A DNA stretch of 64,000 nucleotides, taken from the NCBI RefSeq assembly GCF_016765655.2, contig NZ_CP086106.1:4453001-4517000 (forward strand), written 5' to 3'. The stretch comes from Skermanella mucosa. Its GTDB lineage: Bacteria > Pseudomonadota > Alphaproteobacteria > Azospirillales > Azospirillaceae. The number at the start of each line of letters is the position of its first letter. Positions within the stretch are counted from its first letter, which is position 1. A model generated the notes under the pieces. It had not been told where the DNA came from. It ran no database searches and saw only the letters and a list, made by a program, of their open reading frames with translations. The position numbers were made by a program, and so were the translations under genes. Shown here one piece after another: positions 60,271-64,000 of this stretch.

Positions 60271-61152
60271 TCAGGCCTCTTTCGAGGGCGTTCCCGCCCC
60301 GGCATCCAGCGCCGCACGGCCCCGGGGACCGTTGAAGTAGTCGCGGATCCAGGGGTGATCCAGGAGCCGCAGCGCATCCAGCGTATCGACGACGATCCGC
60401 CGGTCGATCAGGACGGCGATACGGTCGCAGATGGCCCGCAGGCTGTCCAGGTCGTGGGTCACCATGAAGACGGTCAGACCGAGGCTGCGCTGGAGGTTGC
60501 CGATCAGTTCGTCGAACGCGGCGGCGCCGATCGGGTCGAGGCCGGCGGTCGGCTCGTCCAGGAACAGGATCTCGGGGTCGAGCGCCAGCGCCCGCGCCAG
60601 GCCGGCGCGCTTCCGCATGCCGCCCGACAGTTCCGACGGGTACTTGGCCCCGGCCGACGGCGGCAGGCCGGTCATGGCGATCTTGATGCGGGCGACCTCC
60701 GCGATGGTGAGCGGGTCGAGGCCGGTATGCTCCTTCAGCGGCACCATGATGTTCTGGGCGACGGTCATGGAGCTGAACAGCGCGCCGTCCTGGAAAAGCA
60801 CGCCCCAGCGCGCCTGGAGCCGGATTCGGCCGGCGTCGTCCAGTTCCGCGGTGTCGTCGCCCAGCACCTCGATCCGGCCGGCGGCCGGGCGGTTCAGCCC
60901 GATGATCGTCTTCAGCAGCACCGACTTGCCGGTCCCGGACCCGCCGACCACGCCCAGCACCTCCCCCCGGCGCACGTCGAGGTCCAGGCCGTCATGGACG
61001 GTCTGGTTGCCGAACCGGGTGACGAGGCCGCGCACCCTGATCACCGGCTCGGACGCCGGGATCACCGGCTCGGACGCCGGGATCACCGGCTCGGACGCCG
61101 GGATCACCGGCTCAGACGCCGATATAGGAGAAGAGGATTGAAAAGAGCGCAT
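60271..61152 (-). CDS. mlaF: MlaF-type ABC transporter ATP-binding protein
   Basis: A 293-residue ATPase of the MCE transporter. Walker A is VVGGSGTGKSVLLKTI near residue 75, the Q-loop VLFQDGALFSSM, signature LSGGMRKRAGLARAL, Walker B EILFLDEPTAGLD and the His switch MVTHDLD. The N terminus is unusual: it carries four tandem copies of the heptad PASEPVI (the 21-base repeats at 61040-61123) before RVRGLVTRFG. It overlaps the upstream mlaE by 41 bases in another frame. A later start after the repeats is possible. Confidence 0.92.
   Translation of the reverse strand: MRSFQSSSPISASEPVIPASEPVIPASEPVIPASEPVIRVRGLVTRFGNQTVHDGLDLDVRRGEVLGVVGGSGTGKSVLLKTIIGLNRPAAGRIEVLGDDTAELDDAGRIRLQARWGVLFQDGALFSSMTVAQNIMVPLKEHTGLDPLTIAEVARIKIAMTGLPPSAGAKYPSELSGGMRKRAGLARALALDPEILFLDEPTAGLDPIGAAAFDELIGNLQRSLGLTVFMVTHDLDSLRAICDRIAVLIDRRIVVDTLDALRLLDHPWIRDYFNGPRGRAALDAGAGTPSKEA
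61040..61123 (-). repeat. four tandem 21-base repeats in the mlaF 5' end
   Basis: Units begin at 61040, 61061, 61082 and 61103; the first three are identical and the fourth differs at its end. Each encodes the heptad PASEPVI in the mlaF frame, and the last one lies across the mlaE stop. Copy number may vary by slippage. Confidence 0.92.
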
Positions 61153-62254
61153 CGAGCACGATCACCAGGAAGATTCCCACCACCACCGACCGGGTCGTCA
61201 GACGGCCGACGCTCTCGGCGCTGCCGCTCACCTTCAGCCCTTCGTAGCAGCCGACCAGCGCGATCACGAAGGCGAACACCGGCGCCTTGGACAGGCCCAC
61301 CATCAGGGTGGACACGGTGATCGCGCCGTGGAGCTGCTGTACGAACTGTCCGAAACTGATATCCAACACGAAATAGCACATAACCGCGCCCCCCACGAGA
61401 CCGACGACGTCGGCGTAGAAGGCGAGCAGCGGAAGGGTGACCATCAGCGCCAGGGCGCGCGGCAGGACCAGCAGCTCCATCGGGTCGAGCCCCAGCGTGC
61501 GCAGGGCGTCGACTTCCAGGTTGACCTTCATCGTGCCGATCTGGGCGGTGAAGGCCGACCCGGAACGGCCGGCGATGATGATCGAGGTCATCAGGATGCC
61601 GATCTCGCGCAGGATCGAAATGCCCAGCAGGTTGACCACGAACAGCTCGGCGCCGAACTGGCGGAGCTGGTCCGCCCCCTGGTAGGCCAGCACGACTCCG
61701 ATCAGGAACGACAGCAGCCCGACGATCGGCAGGGCGTTCAGCCCGGTCTGCTCCATGTGGTGGACGAGCGCGGTGATCCGCAGCCGGCGCGGGTCGATCG
61801 CGGTCCGGCCCAGCGCCGCCACCATCATGCCGAGGAAGCTCAGCAGGCTCGCCAGTTCCCGCGCCGCCTGCACCGTGGCGCGGCCGGTCCGCTCGACCAT
61901 CGCCACGATCGGGTGGGCCCGCGTCAGCCGCGACGGCTCGCAGCTCCGGTCGGCCCGGTGGACGGCCTCGATCAGGGCGGCATGCTCGGGCCGGGCGCCG
62001 GTAACCCCGACCTCGATCCCGTCGCCCTCCAGGCGGTCCACCAGCCGCAGCAACAGGAGCGCCCCCACGGTATCCACGGCGGCAAGGCCGGAGAGATCCA
62101 GGCCGAGGCGCGCGCCCGGCCGCGGACGCACCGCAGCGATATCCCGGGCAAGGCCGCCGGCGGTCGCGATCACCCAGGGTCCGGTCGCGGCAAGCACGCC
62201 GCCCGCACCCTCACCATCCCCGGCCCACGCCAGCCCGGCCCGATGATCCGTCAA
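61112..62254 (-). CDS. mlaE: MlaE permease with an N-terminal STAS (MlaB-like) domain
   Basis: A 380-residue fusion. Residues about 15-115 form a STAS-like domain ([17 protein letters not shown] and [26 protein letters not shown]), equivalent to MlaB. The rest is the MlaE permease ([84 protein letters not shown]) with about five membrane segments. With mlaF, mlaD and the lipoprotein it forms a complete inner-membrane MCE lipid transporter. Fusion of STAS to MlaE is common outside enterobacteria. Confidence 0.93.
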   Translation of the reverse strand: MTDHRAGLAWAGDGEGAGGVLAATGPWVIATAGGLARDIAAVRPRPGARLGLDLSGLAAVDTVGALLLLRLVDRLEGDGIEVGVTGARPEHAALIEAVHRADRSCEPSRLTRAHPIVAMVERTGRATVQAARELASLLSFLGMMVAALGRTAIDPRRLRITALVHHMEQTGLNALPIVGLLSFLIGVVLAYQGADQLRQFGAELFVVNLLGISILREIGILMTSIIIAGRSGSAFTAQIGTMKVNLEVDALRTLGLDPMELLVLPRALALMVTLPLLAFYADVVGLVGGAVMCYFVLDISFGQFVQQLHGAITVSTLMVGLSKAPVFAFVIALVGCYEGLKVSGSAESVGRLTTRSVVVGIFLVIVLDALFSILFSYIGV

Positions 62255-62361
62255 GAAGGGTCTCCCGTTTGCAAGTGGGGCGCGGGGCGACTAGGATGCC
62301 GGCTCTTCAGCCTTCGACGGCGTCAGGCCCAAGGCAAGTCACGGGAACGCGCAGGACAGCG

Positions 62362-62877
62362 ATGAACATCAAGGACCATATCCGAAGCATCCCGGATTTT
62401 CCCAAGCCGGGCATCCTGTTCTACGATATTTCGACCCTGCTCGCCCACGCCGATGCCTGGCAGGAAACCGTCCGCCAGCTTTCCGACGCGGTGAGGCCGC
62501 ACAAGCCCGACTTGCTGGTCGGCATCGAATCCCGGGGATTCCTGGTCGCCGCCCCGCTGGCCCTCTCGCTCGGGCTGGGGTTCGTGATGATCCGGAAGCG
62601 CGGCAAGCTGCCGGGCGACATCATCACCCACAGCTACGACCTGGAATACGGGACCGACACCATCGAGATCCAGGCCGACTCCATCAAGCCCGGCTCCCGC
62701 GTGGTCGTCCTCGACGACCTGCTGGCGACCGGCGGGACCATGGCGGCCGCGGTCAGCCTGCTGCGCCGGATGGGCGCCGAAGTGGCCGCCGCGCAATTCA
62801 TCATCGAACTCGGCTTTCTGAACGGCGCCGCCAAGCTCGACGTGCCGGCCCAGGCGCTGGTGACCTACGAGTCCTGA
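62362..62877 (+). CDS. apt: adenine phosphoribosyltransferase
   Basis: A 171-residue purine salvage enzyme, adenine plus PRPP to AMP. Family traits: [22 protein letters not shown] at the N terminus, [23 protein letters not shown], and the PRPP motif [17 protein letters not shown] near residue 120. GCAGGA precedes the ATG at 62362. It diverges from mlaE by about 107 bases and converges with the Rpn-like gene, overlapping it by 13 bases. Confidence 0.95.
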   Translation: MNIKDHIRSIPDFPKPGILFYDISTLLAHADAWQETVRQLSDAVRPHKPDLLVGIESRGFLVAAPLALSLGLGFVMIRKRGKLPGDIITHSYDLEYGTDTIEIQADSIKPGSRVVVLDDLLATGGTMAAAVSLLRRMGAEVAAAQFIIELGFLNGAAKLDVPAQALVTYES

Positions 62878-63869
62878 CGCCGTTCCTCGTCCGCGAAAAC
62901 GTCGTCGGGCGACGCCGCGGTCAGCGAACGCCTCAGAAGCGTGTCGAGCCGATCGGGCGAGGCCTGGAGCAGGCGGGCCTCAACCTCGGGCGGCACCAAG
63001 CCGAACCGAGTCTCCAGGGCCAGCCGGATGCTCTCCAGCTTTCCTTCCGCCCTGCCCTCCGCCTTGCCTTCCGCCCGGCCTTCGGCCTTGCCCTCGATCA
63101 CACCCCTGGCATGACCCTCGTTCAGCCACTGCTGCGCAGCGAGCGATACCATGTCCTGCTCCCGGTTCGGCCTGACCCTGCCGTTCACCATCCTCATCAT
63201 GTCGACGGAGATCCGCGGGTACATCTCCAGCATATAGTACAGCACTTTCTCCGCCAGGGGCGAGCCCTCGCGCAGGCCGGACAGCACCGCCTCCAGCAGC
63301 ATCTCCGGGTCGGGCTGGCGGTAGACGTATTTCAGCGGCAGCAGCGCCGCCCGGACTTCCGGATCGGAGGACAGCTGGTCGTCGGGGATGGGCACGATGT
63401 TGCAGACGAGGTAGCGGAAGTCGCGCAGCAGGTCCCGCAGGCCCTCGTCGGCACCGATGACGTCGATGACGGAGGTCGGCACCGTCCAGGCGCTGCGCCC
63501 GTGATAGAACACCAGCGGGATGACCGGGGGCAGCCGGCGCATCCTGGAAGCGTCGTCGCCGACGAAGCTCTCCCAGATGTCGACCAGGTAGCCCAGCACC
63601 TGGAGCGGCGTCCGGGGATCGGGGTGGCTCTTGTGCTCCAGCAGCACATAGATCAGCAGGGTGCCGCCGTCGCGCAGGCGGACCGAGAACAGCCGGTCGA
63701 CCCAGCTCGGCGTCAGCGTCCGGTCGACGAAGCTGCCGTCCAGCGGCACCGGCGGCTCGTCGCCCAGGCGGGCCGCGATATCGGCCGGCAGGTAATCGCG
63801 GATCAGGATGCCGGCCCGGACCGGATCGTCCAGCAAGGCGCGGAACAGAAGGTCGTGCTGCTGGCCCAT
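62865..63869 (-). CDS. Rpn-family PD-(D/E)XK nuclease
   Basis: A 334-residue protein. The N-terminal domain is the transposase_31/RpnA type: [24 protein letters not shown], then [37 protein letters not shown] with Asp, Glu and Lys (EHK) in the PD-(D/E)XK arrangement, and IPLVFYHG. The middle is helical, and residues about 258-278 form the charged tandem [18 protein letters not shown]. Rpn proteins cut DNA and promote RecA-independent recombination in E. coli; here the role is inferred. It overlaps apt at the 3' end. Confidence 0.86.
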   Translation of the reverse strand: MGQQHDLLFRALLDDPVRAGILIRDYLPADIAARLGDEPPVPLDGSFVDRTLTPSWVDRLFSVRLRDGGTLLIYVLLEHKSHPDPRTPLQVLGYLVDIWESFVGDDASRMRRLPPVIPLVFYHGRSAWTVPTSVIDVIGADEGLRDLLRDFRYLVCNIVPIPDDQLSSDPEVRAALLPLKYVYRQPDPEMLLEAVLSGLREGSPLAEKVLYYMLEMYPRISVDMMRMVNGRVRPNREQDMVSLAAQQWLNEGHARGVIEGKAEGRAEGKAEGRAEGKLESIRLALETRFGLVPPEVEARLLQASPDRLDTLLRRSLTAASPDDVFADEERRQDS

Positions 63870-64000
63870 CGGAAGGCGACCGTCCGCATGCGGTGGAATG
63901 AGGACGGCACAAGACAGCCGTCGGGTCCGATCGGCAATGCGGCATCTCGCCCCGACGCCCGTCCCGGGATCGAATCCTACAGCGCCGCCGCGGCCCGCTT
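63870..64000. other. right edge of the window
   Basis: 131 bases upstream of the Rpn-like gene. No promoter, RNA gene or other open frame could be supported here. Confidence 0.4.

Noticed and set aside
61040-61123. CRISPR-like array from regularly spaced repeats
   Set aside because: The repeats are directly adjacent with no spacers and lie in a coding frame.
63040-63115. Second repeat cluster as a non-coding repeat or CRISPR
   Set aside because: It encodes the GKAEGR tandem in the Rpn-like protein; no spacers.

Overview
This window is high-GC chromosomal DNA from an alphaproteobacterium, most likely Rhodospirillales (Azospirillum/Skermanella-like). The support is the cell-wall and division cluster murC-murB-ddl-ftsQ-ftsA-ftsZ followed by lpxC, the alphaproteobacterial style of the proteins (FtsZ with a very long linker, DUF2336, TAXI and DctP binding proteins, MlaE with a fused STAS domain), and strong GC bias at third codon positions. 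The assignment is inferred from gene content; no rRNA or tRNA gene was seen.

Layout. 1-8023: peptidoglycan precursor synthesis (murC 3' end, murB, ddl), divisome (ftsQ, ftsA, ftsZ) and lipid A synthesis (lpxC), with terminators after ftsZ and lpxC. 8126-25695: mixed housekeeping genes, including a methyltransferase, ribF, a MaoC hydratase, an SDR enzyme, a LysE exporter, a lipase-like hydrolase, pyrE/pyrC, hisS, a DhnA-type class I aldolase, thiE, a small oxidase-like membrane protein behind a structured leader, an aspartate aminotransferase, a NERD-domain protein, uvrB and a ClpP-like protease.

25760-37518 is an accessory island, visibly richer in A+T than its surroundings. Its backbone is one two-gene operon: a PD-(D/E)xK nuclease-like protein followed by a 1214-residue SF2 helicase. 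The pair looks like the Hachiman (HamA/HamB; AbpA/AbpB) anti-phage family. Both genes are broken by transposons. The nuclease gene carries an IS66-family element, which itself contains an IS21-family element. The helicase gene carries a two-ORF rve-transposase element. Removing each element plus one copy of its flanking direct repeat (8 bp and 18 bp) restores both reading frames exactly, giving proteins of 319 and 1214 residues that overlap at TAGTG with a strong ribosome binding site. This is the main discovery in the window.

37998-54507 centres on polyamines: an agmatine deiminase, a PotFGHI-type ABC importer, a glutamine-synthetase-like gamma-glutamylputrescine synthetase, a PuuB-like oxidase, an omega-amino-acid aminotransferase and a PuuR-like XRE-cupin regulator with a nearby palindrome. 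Together these would import putrescine or spermidine and feed it into the gamma-glutamyl route. A LysE exporter, an AlbA_2 regulator, a TRAP DctP binding protein, a PAP2 phosphatase and a secreted HExxH protein are interspersed. 54504-64000: DUF2336, an uncharacterised family, DUF2927, a TAXI binding protein, a complete MCE/Mla-type lipid transport operon (MlaE-MlaF-MlaD-lipoprotein), apt, and a PD-(D/E)XK protein of the Rpn type.
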